Origin: JAGLSB01 sp023135955
Lineage (GTDB): Bacteria > Bacteroidota > Bacteroidia > Bacteroidales > GCA-2748055
Direction: 5' to 3'
Assembly: GCA_030673645.1 (NCBI GenBank)
Contig: DAOVIO010000127.1
Coordinates: forward strand, 1 to 12,077
DNA: 12,077 nucleotides
Shown: positions 1 through 8,000 of the stretch, one piece after another
Layout: every line of letters starts with the position of its first letter
Position numbering within the stretch: position 1 is the first letter of the stretch
Program-made: the position numbers and the translations under genes
The notes under the pieces: model-generated
What the model saw: only the letters and a program-made list of their open reading frames with translations
Told to the model about the DNA's origin: nothing
The model's database searches: none

Positions 1-96
1 CCTCAACTCCTCAACCCCTCAACTCCTCAACCCCTCAACTCCTCAACCCCTCAACCCCTCAACCCCTCAACCCCTCAACTCCTCAACCCCTCAACC
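1..96. repeat. Tandem 8-bp repeat, CCTCAACY, 12 units
   Basis: Twelve contiguous units of CCTCAACY (Y = C or T at the eighth base, partly alternating T/C) run from the first base of the window to 96. Degenerate C-rich sequence continues to about 122. The left end is cut by the window edge, so the full array is longer or of unknown length. On the minus strand the unit reads RGTTGAGG and contains TGA. Since 8 is not a multiple of 3, every minus-strand frame meets a stop within three units. The plus strand is free of stops through the array. The array overlaps the 3' end of recO and sets its stop codon. It is a simple-sequence array, not a CRISPR: there are no spacers. Confidence 0.93.
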
Positions 97-818
97 CCCC
101 CAAACAACTCCCTCAAAACCCCCAAAGATTTCAAATTATCCACCCTATAATTATGAATAGTATAAAATTTTAGAATCTGATCTAACATATCATTGCGTTG
201 CGATTTATTTAGTCTTATTTTTAAAGAATCGTCGTAGTTATTATTATAAAAGTAGTAAAGGATAGCGGATAGGTTTTTGTCAGCAAATTCGCTGTGCAGA
301 GGAGTTGTGTCAGTAAAAACACCTTCTCTTAAATCAAAAATTACCTGATCACTTTTTTGTGGTGATGAAGGTAAGATTCCCAAATAGGGCGTAAGTTTCA
401 TAAGGAAAGCAAGATGAAAATTGGAGATGTTATTATGAAGATCAAAGTATTCAAAGGAATTTATTAAGAAATTAAACAGTGGCGAATTTGAAACTTCTTC
501 CAGTAAACATTTTGATAATATCTCAGATAGAAATAATGCCTGAGAACTTTTTACGGGATTATAGGGAAAGTCGGTGAAAGAAATTTCGTTTGAGAACTCT
601 TTTACCAGCAAAAGGTCTTTTCCTTCCTTATTATAGATTTCAAAATTCAGAATGAAAAGATTTTGTAAAAGGTTAGCTTTTAATCTTGATTTCTTAGTTC
701 TGACACCCTTAAACAATAAGGATTTACGCCCAAAATTTTCAGTATAAACATGACTAATTATGCTTGTGTCGCCATACTTTATTTTTTGAAGAATTATTCC
801 TCTTGTTTTTTCAAGCAT
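75..818 (-). CDS. recO: DNA repair protein RecO
   Basis: RecO is a recombination mediator that, with RecR, helps load RecA onto SSB-coated single-stranded DNA (family knowledge). The 247-residue product has the expected length. The N-terminus (about 1-80) has the OB-fold pattern of the family, with the ...TRGIILQKIKYGDTSIISHVYTE start followed by a basic segment (RTKKSRLKANL). The middle is the helical domain and contains FDLREGVF. No CxxC zinc-finger cysteines are visible in the region where many RecO proteins have them. The family-like C-terminus ends near LKSLGVLRELFG. The last residues, GVEGLRS, are encoded by the adjacent octamer repeat and look like an acquired tail. The ATG start follows the porZ stop TGA after a single base, which suggests translational coupling with porZ. 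Confidence 0.88.
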   Translation of the reverse strand: MLEKTRGIILQKIKYGDTSIISHVYTENFGRKSLLFKGVRTKKSRLKANLLQNLFILNFEIYNKEGKDLLLVKEFSNEISFTDFPYNPVKSSQALFLSEILSKCLLEEVSNSPLFNFLINSFEYFDLHNNISNFHLAFLMKLTPYLGILPSSPQKSDQVIFDLREGVFTDTTPLHSEFADKNLSAILYYFYNNNYDDSLKIRLNKSQRNDMLDQILKFYTIHNYRVDNLKSLGVLRELFGGVEGLRS

Positions 819-819
819 C

Positions 820-3108
820 TCAATGGATAAATAACAGTTTTGTTACAATTGTTTGAAATCCGTCCTCAGTAGTACAGAATACAAGATAAACACCTGTAGC
901 TACACGGTCTCCATTATAATTTTTACCGTCCCAGGTCGCTTGTCCACCAAGCGAATTAGCCTCGTGTACAATATTACCGTTAAGATCTGTAACCTTCACA
1001 AAAGTATTTTCAATTAAACCGGATATAATGATATCTCCTTCATAATTTTCCCGAACCGGATTAGGATAAACATAAACATCCGAAAAGCTTTCATCTGGCT
1101 GGGTAGCATCTCCAATGTATGAGATTATGCCGCCTTCTGTTCCGAAAAAAACTTCTCCGGTTTGATCATTAATTTCAATATCTGTAATGGTGTTAGATAA
1201 CAAAGGACTATTATCCGTATTAAATTCGTGAATCTGATCCAATCCGTCATCTGAAACAAGATATACTCCGCCCCCCGATGTACCAAGCCATTTTCTATTA
1301 GCTCCGTCAACTTCTATGCTTGTAATGCTTTCCGTACCAAGTAAAGGATCTCCAAATCCTGAGCCATCATTTCGCGGGATAATAATCGGTTGTGCGTAGA
1401 AATTGTCGTCAGAAAAAATTCGATAAGGACTATAATATACAAGAGGTCCCTGATTTGTACCAACCCAAATATTTCCGTCCCGATCTTCTGCAATAGAATA
1501 AACCTCGTTTGTAATTACTCCCCCATTTTTGTTAACAATCGACAATTTCACATATTCATCGTCATCATCATTGTCGATATTATTCTCATTAAATACAAAC
1601 AAGCCTTTCCCTCCCTGTAGAATTATCCATTTATGGCCAGAATCGGTAACAATAATATCTGCCATGTTTGGTGCATCTACAGCACTTGAAATAGGAAAAG
1701 ATTTCCAATCCCCGTTAGTTTTTAGGACGGATAAGGGCTCTGCAACACCTGAATTTGTCACCCATAAATTGCCTTCCTTGTCGAAATCCAGTCCTCCTAA
1801 TCGAAAAAAATAGTCGCTGGGAATTATTGTTTGCAAACTGCTGTTGTAATCCGTATAAACTTCCTGCAATTCGCCATTATTAAATTCCAGGAGTCCATAT
1901 CCCCACGATGCCGCAAAATATCTTTCATTGTTCAGGGGATCAACTTCAATGTCAATTAAATCTTTTATGGAATCTCTTTTGAAATTTGACCATTCTTTAT
2001 TTTCATATTCGTAAACCTGTGCTGCAACATATAAATTACCCCAGGAAGAAGTTGTCCCTCCGGCTACACCCAACAATTTACCATTTGAAAATGCCATGCC
2101 TGCAATTTTTTTTTCAATAGGACCCTCCGGAATCAGAATGATTTTTTCCCATGAATTCGGATTTCTTATCAATCCGTTATATTTGTCGGCAATCCACATA
2201 ACCTCATTCTCTCCATAATCAGCACAGGACGGATTTCCGGTATATAAATGTTTTACATTTTCACCATTTTCGGCAAATACATCTAATAAATATCTTGAGC
2301 AAACGATTAAGCTGCCATTGTTATTTGTAATGGATTGAATTATTTCACTCTGAAAAAAGGGATATGGTTCCCAATAGCCATTTTTGTTATAGTATATTGA
2401 ATCCTCCCCTGAGGATGTTTTTTTCTGAACTAAATAAATAATTCCATTTCCTTCACTCAATGACGAGATAACATCATCGGAATTTGAAAATCGGGAATGT
2501 TTTTGCCAGTTGTTAAAATCAATAAGGTTTGTTGAACTAAGGTCTGCATAATACAATCCTTGGTCTGTACCGGCATACAGATTTTGTGCATCAGAAGATA
2601 TTGAATTTACCTTAATTTGTTCACCATCTTTACCAATGAAATATGTTTCTTTTATCTCTTTTTTAATAAGATCGACAACCACTATCCCAAAACCACAAGC
2701 TAAATATGCTTTATTGTCAAAAAAATATATTGAATAAATATTCTTGTCACCTAATATCGCTTTTCTTTTAATATCAGATAGATTGAAAATGGTATTTCCT
2801 GATACCAGATCTAGATTAGCATTTGTGTAAGCAATTAAAAGAACATCATTCAATTTTGAATATGCAATAGTCGAAATGTCAGAATCTGAGAGTCCGTTTT
2901 CTTTAGAAAATTTATTCAGGCTGTTATCTGCTTCATTATAGTAAAATAATCCACCGTTAGTGGAGCAGTATATTTTATCATTTGCAATTGCAATTTTCAA
3001 CGCACTGTTATATGGTAAATAACTTGCCCAACTTCCTAAATATTCTTGAGAAAAGAGATAAAAGGAATTAAAAAGGAAAATTATGATTATAGGAACTGTT
3101 CTCAACAT
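820..3108 (-). CDS. porZ: PorZ-like type IX secretion system surface protein (beta-propeller, C-terminal sorting-type domain)
   Basis: PorZ belongs to the outer-surface attachment complex of the type IX secretion system (with PorU, PorV and PorQ), which processes cargo and anchors it to anionic LPS (family knowledge). From the ATG used here the product is 762 residues. It has a signal peptide (about 1-20, MLRTVPIIIIFLFNSFYLFSQ) followed by the conserved-looking start GSWASYLPYNSALKIAIANDKIYC. Repeated blade-like motifs follow, such as GGLFYY, DQGLYYADL, GNLWVTNSG, GNIWVGTNQGPLVY and RKWLGTSGGGVYLV, consistent with two propeller domains. The last 85 residues begin VYVYPNPV and contain a FlgD-Ig-like stretch, WDGKNYNGDRVATGVYLVF, the pattern of type IX C-terminal domains. 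An Asp-rich run (NDDDDE, near residue 512) sits in a propeller loop. The open frame extends upstream to a TTG at 3138, but the ATG at 3108 gives a clean signal peptide. It lies 61 bases downstream of rdgB and one base upstream of recO. Confidence 0.85.
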   Translation of the reverse strand: MLRTVPIIIIFLFNSFYLFSQEYLGSWASYLPYNSALKIAIANDKIYCSTNGGLFYYNEADNSLNKFSKENGLSDSDISTIAYSKLNDVLLIAYTNANLDLVSGNTIFNLSDIKRKAILGDKNIYSIYFFDNKAYLACGFGIVVVDLIKKEIKETYFIGKDGEQIKVNSISSDAQNLYAGTDQGLYYADLSSTNLIDFNNWQKHSRFSNSDDVISSLSEGNGIIYLVQKKTSSGEDSIYYNKNGYWEPYPFFQSEIIQSITNNNGSLIVCSRYLLDVFAENGENVKHLYTGNPSCADYGENEVMWIADKYNGLIRNPNSWEKIILIPEGPIEKKIAGMAFSNGKLLGVAGGTTSSWGNLYVAAQVYEYENKEWSNFKRDSIKDLIDIEVDPLNNERYFAASWGYGLLEFNNGELQEVYTDYNSSLQTIIPSDYFFRLGGLDFDKEGNLWVTNSGVAEPLSVLKTNGDWKSFPISSAVDAPNMADIIVTDSGHKWIILQGGKGLFVFNENNIDNDDDDEYVKLSIVNKNGGVITNEVYSIAEDRDGNIWVGTNQGPLVYYSPYRIFSDDNFYAQPIIIPRNDGSGFGDPLLGTESITSIEVDGANRKWLGTSGGGVYLVSDDGLDQIHEFNTDNSPLLSNTITDIEINDQTGEVFFGTEGGIISYIGDATQPDESFSDVYVYPNPVRENYEGDIIISGLIENTFVKVTDLNGNIVHEANSLGGQATWDGKNYNGDRVATGVYLVFCTTEDGFQTIVTKLLFIH

Positions 3109-3169
3109 GAAATTTTTTATAATACGTTCAAAAATCAATATTAGTACATTTAGTTAGAAATTGACAGCT

Positions 3170-3772
3170 TTAAATGTTACATGTTTTTAAAAAATCAACA
3201 AGTTTTCTGCTAGCAATTGCCCTGTGACTGATCATGTTCTTTTCATTTAGATCCATCTCAGCGAAACTTTTATCAAAGCCTGTAGGTTGAAAAACCGGAT
3301 CGTAGCCAAATCCCTCCGAACCACTTGCTTTATAAAGGATACTACCATGAATTATTCCCTCAAATAAATATTTTCTTTCGTTAAGAATTAGAGCAATTAC
3401 CGTTCTGAATCTTGCAGTTCGGATTTCCCTATTTTCTAATTCGATAAGTAATTTTTTGATATTTCCCTTATTAGCTTCCATTTCAGGAAACTGAAGATTA
3501 CCCATTTTGGAGTAGCGAGCAGAAAAAACTCCAGGCCTACCCTCCAATGCATCAACCTCTAATCCTGTATCATCAGCGATACAGTTTCCACCATATTTAT
3601 CAAAAATATACTGAGCTTTTTGCGAAGCATTTTCTTCCAGTGTATCAAAGTCTTCAGGAATTTCTTCCTCTATTCCTGCCTCAGAGAGACTAATTATTTG
3701 ATAATAATCCCCAATGGCATTTTTAATCTCAAGTATTTTATGCTGATTATTTGTCGCAAAAACTAATTCCAT
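3170..3772 (-). CDS. rdgB: Non-canonical purine NTP pyrophosphatase (RdgB/HAM1 family)
   Basis: This enzyme hydrolyses dITP, XTP and similar deaminated purine nucleotides to the monophosphate and pyrophosphate, keeping them out of DNA and RNA (family knowledge). The 200-residue protein is full length and carries the family signatures in order: ATNNQHKILEI (6-16), the TLEENA.QKA segment (44-53), IADDTGLEVDALEGRPGV (65-82, with the catalytic-type Asp pair 67/68), SARY, RTARFRTVIAL, GFGYDPVF (154-161) and SHRAIA (182-187). The ATG at 3772 is the first residue of a canonical start (MELVFATNN). No clear Shine-Dalgarno sequence is present. It is the first gene of a probable leftward operon rdgB-porZ-recO. 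The TA-flanked inverted-repeat element ends only 28 bases upstream of its start, so that element may supply or interrupt its promoter. Confidence 0.95.
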   Translation of the reverse strand: MELVFATNNQHKILEIKNAIGDYYQIISLSEAGIEEEIPEDFDTLEENASQKAQYIFDKYGGNCIADDTGLEVDALEGRPGVFSARYSKMGNLQFPEMEANKGNIKKLLIELENREIRTARFRTVIALILNERKYLFEGIIHGSILYKASGSEGFGYDPVFQPTGFDKSFAEMDLNEKNMISHRAIASRKLVDFLKTCNI

Positions 3773-3800
3773 TACAATCTGTTTTAATTTAAAAATTAGA

Positions 3801-3989
3801 TAGTGCCTGCACGAAAACTCTCATTTTTTACTATGTAAACGACGAAGCCCTCAACGTAGTTAATTATTTTTGATGAGATTTTTACTTTTTTGGAAATGAG
3901 CTGATGCCTTAGCATCAACGATTTGAGAAAAATAAAAATATTGCAAAAAGAAACATTAATAATTTTGTAGAGTTTTCGTGTAGACACTA
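3801..3989. mobile_element. Candidate MITE-like element, 189 bp with TA ends
   Basis: The ends are 20-bp inverted repeats with two mismatches: 3801-3820 reads TAGTGCCTGCACGAAAACTC, and the reverse complement of 3970-3989 reads TAGTGTCTACACGAAAACTC. Both outer ends are TA, as expected of a TA target duplication (typical of IS630/Tc1-mariner elements, also seen in some IS5-group elements). The interior is AT-rich and has a hairpin at 3902-3917 (TGATGC, loop CTTA, GCATCA). A 63-codon frame starting at a GTG at the right end runs the full length on the minus strand, but it has no recognisable transposase and is probably not a gene. This is a non-autonomous element or a decayed IS remnant. The alternative is a long-range palindromic regulatory structure. 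Confidence 0.6.
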
Positions 3990-4098
3990 AAAAGGCTGAA
4001 ATTAGGAAATAAATAATAAAAATGGGAAACGAACTGAAAAGTATAAAAACCGAAAATCATAAATTAATAAACTCGCAAAGCAAAAATCTCAATCAAAA
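3990..4098. other. Gene-free A-rich spacer
   Basis: This is the middle of the 394-bp stretch between rdgB and the stress-protein gene. It is A-rich on the plus strand. I see no open frame of note, no strong hairpin and no promoter box. The rest of the gene-free stretch is the TA-flanked inverted-repeat element to the left and the GC-rich island to the right. Confidence 0.5.
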
Positions 4099-4160
4099 CA
4101 GCACCCTTCGGCCCTTCGGCTAGCTCAGGGACCGCAGGCTCAGGGCGGCGCCCAGCACCC
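4099..4160. repeat. GC-rich REP-like island with short duplications
   Basis: This short island is far richer in GC than its surroundings. It contains CCCTTCGG twice in tandem (4104-4111, 4112-4119), GCTCAGGG twice (4123-4130, 4138-4145) and CAGCACCC at both edges (4099-4106, 4153-4160). The core CCCTTCGGCTAGCTCAGGG (4112-4130) has complementary ends (CCCT/AGGG) around GCTAGC. It resembles dispersed extragenic repeats of the form CCCTTCG...CTCAGGG known from many genomes (recalled, not searched). It lies 6 bases past the 3' end of the leftward stress-protein gene, where GCTGGGC/GCCC...AGC on the minus strand could form a 3' hairpin with a 2-nt bulge. Confidence 0.6.
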
Positions 4161-4166
4161 GAAACA

Positions 4167-5003
4167 TCACCCCCCAGCTGCCCTAAATCCTGAAGCAAGC
4201 TTTGCCGGTTTCGGATTGATGCACATTATGGGGATTTTTTCAGGATTAGAAATAACATATTGTTCGCGGGCGGCCATCATATAGTCGAAGAAACCAATAT
4301 CCCTGGTAATTAATACAATTATCATATCAGCTTCTTGTTCCACCGTAAAATCTATGAGTTCCTTTTCAAATGATTTTTTTCCGGTAGCTGTATGAATTTT
4401 ATATTCTACATTATTATTTTTGAAGAAGGTTTCGGCATAGAGTAGATTTGAAGTTATTCGACGTTTAAAACTTCTGTCTGAAGACTTTCTTTTATAAAGA
4501 AGAAATTTTGAATTGTAGTTTTTTGAAAAATAATTAACCCATGCTACTTTTTCTTTATTTTCTTTTCTGAAATCAACAGGGAAAACAATCTTTCTAAAGA
4601 CATCTGCTTTTGGCTTATCCTGAACTATTAAAAACGGAACCTTTGAATTGGCAATCACCCTCAAAGCCCTACTACCAGTAATTCTTTGTATACCCTTCCT
4701 ACCGTGAGTTCCCATTATAACCATTTCAGCCTTATAATCATTGGCTACATCACTTATCTTATCAAAGATATTTCCAGACATTACCAAGGGGTGTATTTTC
4801 TGCTTAATCTCCTTTTGCAAGATTTCAATTTTCGCCTTAAGTTTTTCGGTGGCAGGAATTATTGACTCTTTTTTTTCAACAAGATGTAATAATACTATAT
4901 CCCGGCCGAGGATGTTGGAAATAAGGCTTGCATTAGCAAGTGCCTTTTCTGCAAGAGTAGAAAAATCCCAGGGTATAATGATTGGTTTGGTGATGCTTTC
5001 CAT
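4167..5003 (-). CDS. Universal stress protein, tandem UspA domains
   Basis: A cytoplasmic UspA-superfamily protein of 278 residues with two Usp domains. The N-terminal domain (about 5-130) starts PIIIPWDFSTLAEKALANA, with the conserved Asp at 12 in the strand-1 loop. It carries the nucleotide-binding motif MGTHGRKGIQRITGSRAL (97-114), followed by SKVPFLIVQ. The glycine motif has eight rather than the usual nine residues between G101 and G110-S111. The C-terminal domain (about 135-265) begins RKIVFPVDFRKENKEKVAW but lacks an evident glycine motif, so it is probably the degenerate partner. The product ends with a low-complexity tail (PAKLASGFRAAGG) beyond the last Usp strand (PIMCINPK). The tail is encoded right next to the GC-rich island and may be recently acquired. 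Binding to ATP is likely for domain 1 but not shown. It is transcribed divergently from the cyclase gene. Confidence 0.88.
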   Translation of the reverse strand: MESITKPIIIPWDFSTLAEKALANASLISNILGRDIVLLHLVEKKESIIPATEKLKAKIEILQKEIKQKIHPLVMSGNIFDKISDVANDYKAEMVIMGTHGRKGIQRITGSRALRVIANSKVPFLIVQDKPKADVFRKIVFPVDFRKENKEKVAWVNYFSKNYNSKFLLYKRKSSDRSFKRRITSNLLYAETFFKNNNVEYKIHTATGKKSFEKELIDFTVEQEADMIIVLITRDIGFFDYMMAAREQYVISNPEKIPIMCINPKPAKLASGFRAAGG

Positions 5004-5044
5004 AATCTACCAATTTAAGATTATTATTATTCTATTTAATTAGC

Positions 5045-5052
5045 TATTTTTG
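5045..5052 (+). promoter_or_regulatory. -7 promoter box of the cyclase gene
   Basis: TATTTTTG is a perfect match to the Bacteroidota -7 consensus TAnnTTTG and lies 41 bases upstream of the cyclase ATG. A transcription start near 5058 would be expected. No convincing -33 TTG/TTTG is seen about 19-21 bases further upstream. Confidence 0.5.
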
Positions 5053-5063
5053 AACAACAGGCA

Positions 5064-5071
5064 CAAAAATA
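5064..5071 (-). promoter_or_regulatory. -7 promoter box of the universal stress protein gene
   Basis: On the minus strand this reads TATTTTTG, a perfect TAnnTTTG match, 60 bases upstream of the stress-protein ATG. The expected transcription start is near 5057, almost on top of that of the opposite gene. A -33 element is not obvious. Confidence 0.45.
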
Positions 5072-5080
5072 ATTCTTAAC

Positions 5081-5085
5081 AGAGG
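5081..5085 (+). promoter_or_regulatory. Ribosome binding site of the cyclase gene
   Basis: AGAGG lies 8 bases before the ATG at 5094 and supports that start. Shine-Dalgarno-like sequences are absent before most other genes in this window, so this one stands out. Confidence 0.5.
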
Positions 5086-5093
5086 TACAAGTT

Positions 5094-8000
5094 ATGAATT
5101 TTATCAAAATTTTGCTCAAGTTTTTCAGCTTTTTTTTAATTGGAGTATATCTTTTGCCTGTTTATGCCTTTGCTGGAATTAAGAATTCATCATATGATGA
5201 TGAGGTAGTTAGCTCCAGTTTATCGATACCTTCCTCACTTTTTACAGACGGTGTTAAGGACTATTATTTTGACTTAAAAGGGGGACTAATTTTTTCTTCT
5301 GCTAAGAAAATTGGATTCTACAATGGTGTTAATTGGGATTTTTTAAGCCTTTCTTACGAGCCGGTTATATCTGATTCTCCTGATGGTAAAATCTTTATAG
5401 CTGCTGGTAGTGTAGTCTTTTCCCTTGAAGTTGACACTTTTCAAAAATATTATTTATCAGAATATGCCAGAATACCAATCGACAATAAGGAGATTATAGA
5501 GCAATTAGTATGTTTTGAAAAAGGAATGCTAATAAAAACGGCTAATAATCTTTATTCTTTGGAAGGCCATGATATTCAGAAAATAATCACAAATGGAGAG
5601 GACATTCATATTTTCAAAACGAAAAGCAGGGCTGTTATTCGAAATATGAGTATGTACGCTAGTTTTTCATTTAATAGTGGGTTGGGCCCTTGGTGTGATA
5701 AAACAGATCGATATATATTTTTTGAGGATCACCCACAAGGATATATTGGGTACTCAGAAACTGGCACTTGCTTCAGTGTTCTTTCACCTTCTTTCACTAC
5801 TAAAAATACGTGGAGACAAAAATGTCCGGGAACCCTTATTGATGTTCTTCATTTGCCTAATGATAATTATGGTATTCTGACAAATGAGCATAGTTTCTAT
5901 CAAATTAATTCATCTGGTAAAGTTTTATCTATTGCTGAATTATCAGGAATAAATGAAAACTCAAAGTTGAAGATTTCTCCAATGGATAGAATATGGATTT
6001 CAAATTCATCTGGTTTTTCAATTTTGGACTTTTCTCTTCCATTTCAAAAGATAAATTTAGATATTTTAAAGGCGAATATTCTTTCAAGTTGCTTATCAAA
6101 GGGAAATTTGTTTGTCTCTGATGGCCATGCACTATATAAGTTTCCGGAAAAGTCTATTGTGAAAGCCGGGAAAATACATTCGCTTTCCTCCTTTAATGAC
6201 GGATTTTTGTACGTTGAAAATGAGACTTTGTTTTTTCATACAAAAGGGGAAAATAAACAAGTTTGGAACGGGAGAATTAAAAATTACAAAGCAGATACAA
6301 TTAGCAATAAAATTCTTCTTGAACTATCAGATAAGTTGGTTTTTGTTGTGCCTACCTCCTCCGGTTCTTTTAAGACTAAGGGAAGCATTGAAAAAAGCTT
6401 TGACCAGGATTATAGCTTTTATGACAATTTTCTTTTTTACAATATTGAGAATAGAATTTATAGAATAAGCCTTGAAAATTTTAAGACGGATAGTATAGTG
6501 TTTTCACCCGACGAGACAGAGACAAAGATTTTTCAGATATTGTATGCAAACAATCAATTTCTTATTGCCACCCAAAAAAATATTTATTTGCAAGGCTCCG
6601 ATTCTACACAATATTTTGACGGTAATAGAAATGATATAAAATTTTCCAAAAAGCGATTAATTCCTTCAAATACCGAACTAATTTTATCTTATTGGATCGA
6701 AAATAACAAAAGGCCGGGGTTCTTATTCTTGATTTTCCCCGATGGAAGTGGAGAGAAGATACGATATTTTCCAAAGGACTTTTCTTTCGGGAATAACCAA
6801 AGTATTTTAAGGGCTGGAGAAGGTGACTATTATTTTGTTAATTCTGACAAAATATATCATTATATAGGAGGGGAATCAACCAATCGCAAACAATTCTATG
6901 TTCTTCCTGAAAGAATTATTATTAATGGTAAAGAGATTTTCAACGGAAATAATTTTGGACTGGGGAAAGTTCATTTAAGAGAGACTTTACAAAATATTTC
7001 TTTTAAAAAGAATTCTCTTGAAATGGATTTTTCGTCTTCAGATTTTTTATCCTCAGATATTAAGTATCAGTATAAACTTATGGGTCGCGATAAGGAATGG
7101 TCAGCTTGGTATAAGGGGAACAACTTGAAGCTTCAAAAATTAAAGACAGGAAATTATCTGTTAAAGTTAAAACTAGCTAATGCTAATAATTATATTTCTG
7201 AAACATTTAAATTAAACATCACAGTCTTATCGCCTATTTATCTTAGTGTTTTCGCAAAAATTCTCTACCTGATATTTTTACTAATAGGAATATTTGTTTT
7301 TTATCGATGGTATGTTATTCGCTCTCATGGTGGTTCTGATATAAATGATGAAAAACTAAAAATAGAAGCTTTTCACAAATCAGAACCGATTGCCAATTCT
7401 CCAATAGATGAGTTAGAATCTATTTCTAATGGAGAACATAAAAAAAATAAATGGGACAAATACGAGATGGTAACGGTCTTATTTAGTGATATTCAGGGCT
7501 TCACAAAAATTGCGGAACAGATGAATCCTGAGAAATTGATTGACGAGTTGGATCAGTTTTTCTTCCACTTTGATTCTGTAGTCGATAAGTATAATATTGA
7601 AAAAATAAAAACAATTGGAGATGCCTATATGGCAGCAGGAGGAATTCCTAAAAGGAACATAACTAATCCAATTGAAGTTGTTCTGGCTGCCCTGGAAATG
7701 CAACAATATATGAAGCATTTAAAAAAAACCAGAGTTGAAATATGGGATTTAAGAATTGGAATTCATTCAGGGCCTGTTATAGCAGGAGTAATAGGTCACA
7801 AAAAAAGATCCTATGATATTTGGGGTGATTCTGTTAATATTGCCAGCCGGATGGAATCATCAGGTGAGCCAGGGAAAGTAAACGTGTCCGGGGTTACTTA
7901 TGATCTTATTAAAGATTTTTTTATTTGTGAATACAGGGGCAAATTGCCGGTTAAATACAAGGGAAATCTGGATATGTATTTTGTCACTGGTTTAAGACCG

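Larger units (their letters stand above)
5045..5071. promoter_or_regulatory. 8-bp inverted repeat with 11-bp spacer in the divergent promoter region
   Basis: TATTTTTG (5045-5052) and CAAAAATA (5064-5071) are perfect inverted repeats separated by 11 bases. Each arm is itself a -7 box, one per strand. The dyad could therefore be two face-to-face promoters, an operator for a dimeric regulator, or both. A two-turn spacing (19 bp between arm starts) is compatible with a dimer bound on one DNA face. Confidence 0.45.

Noticed and set aside
1..96. CRISPR array
   Set aside because: The units are 8 bp and contiguous, with no unique spacers.
1390..1813. Plus-strand open frames inside porZ
   Set aside because: They are antisense to a well-supported gene, lack domains, and are low-complexity shadows.
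3796..3987. 63-codon minus-strand open frame, GTG start
   Set aside because: It coincides with the inverted-repeat element from end to end, uses the terminal repeat as its start, and shows no recognisable domain or ribosome binding site. It is more likely a by-product of the element than a gene.
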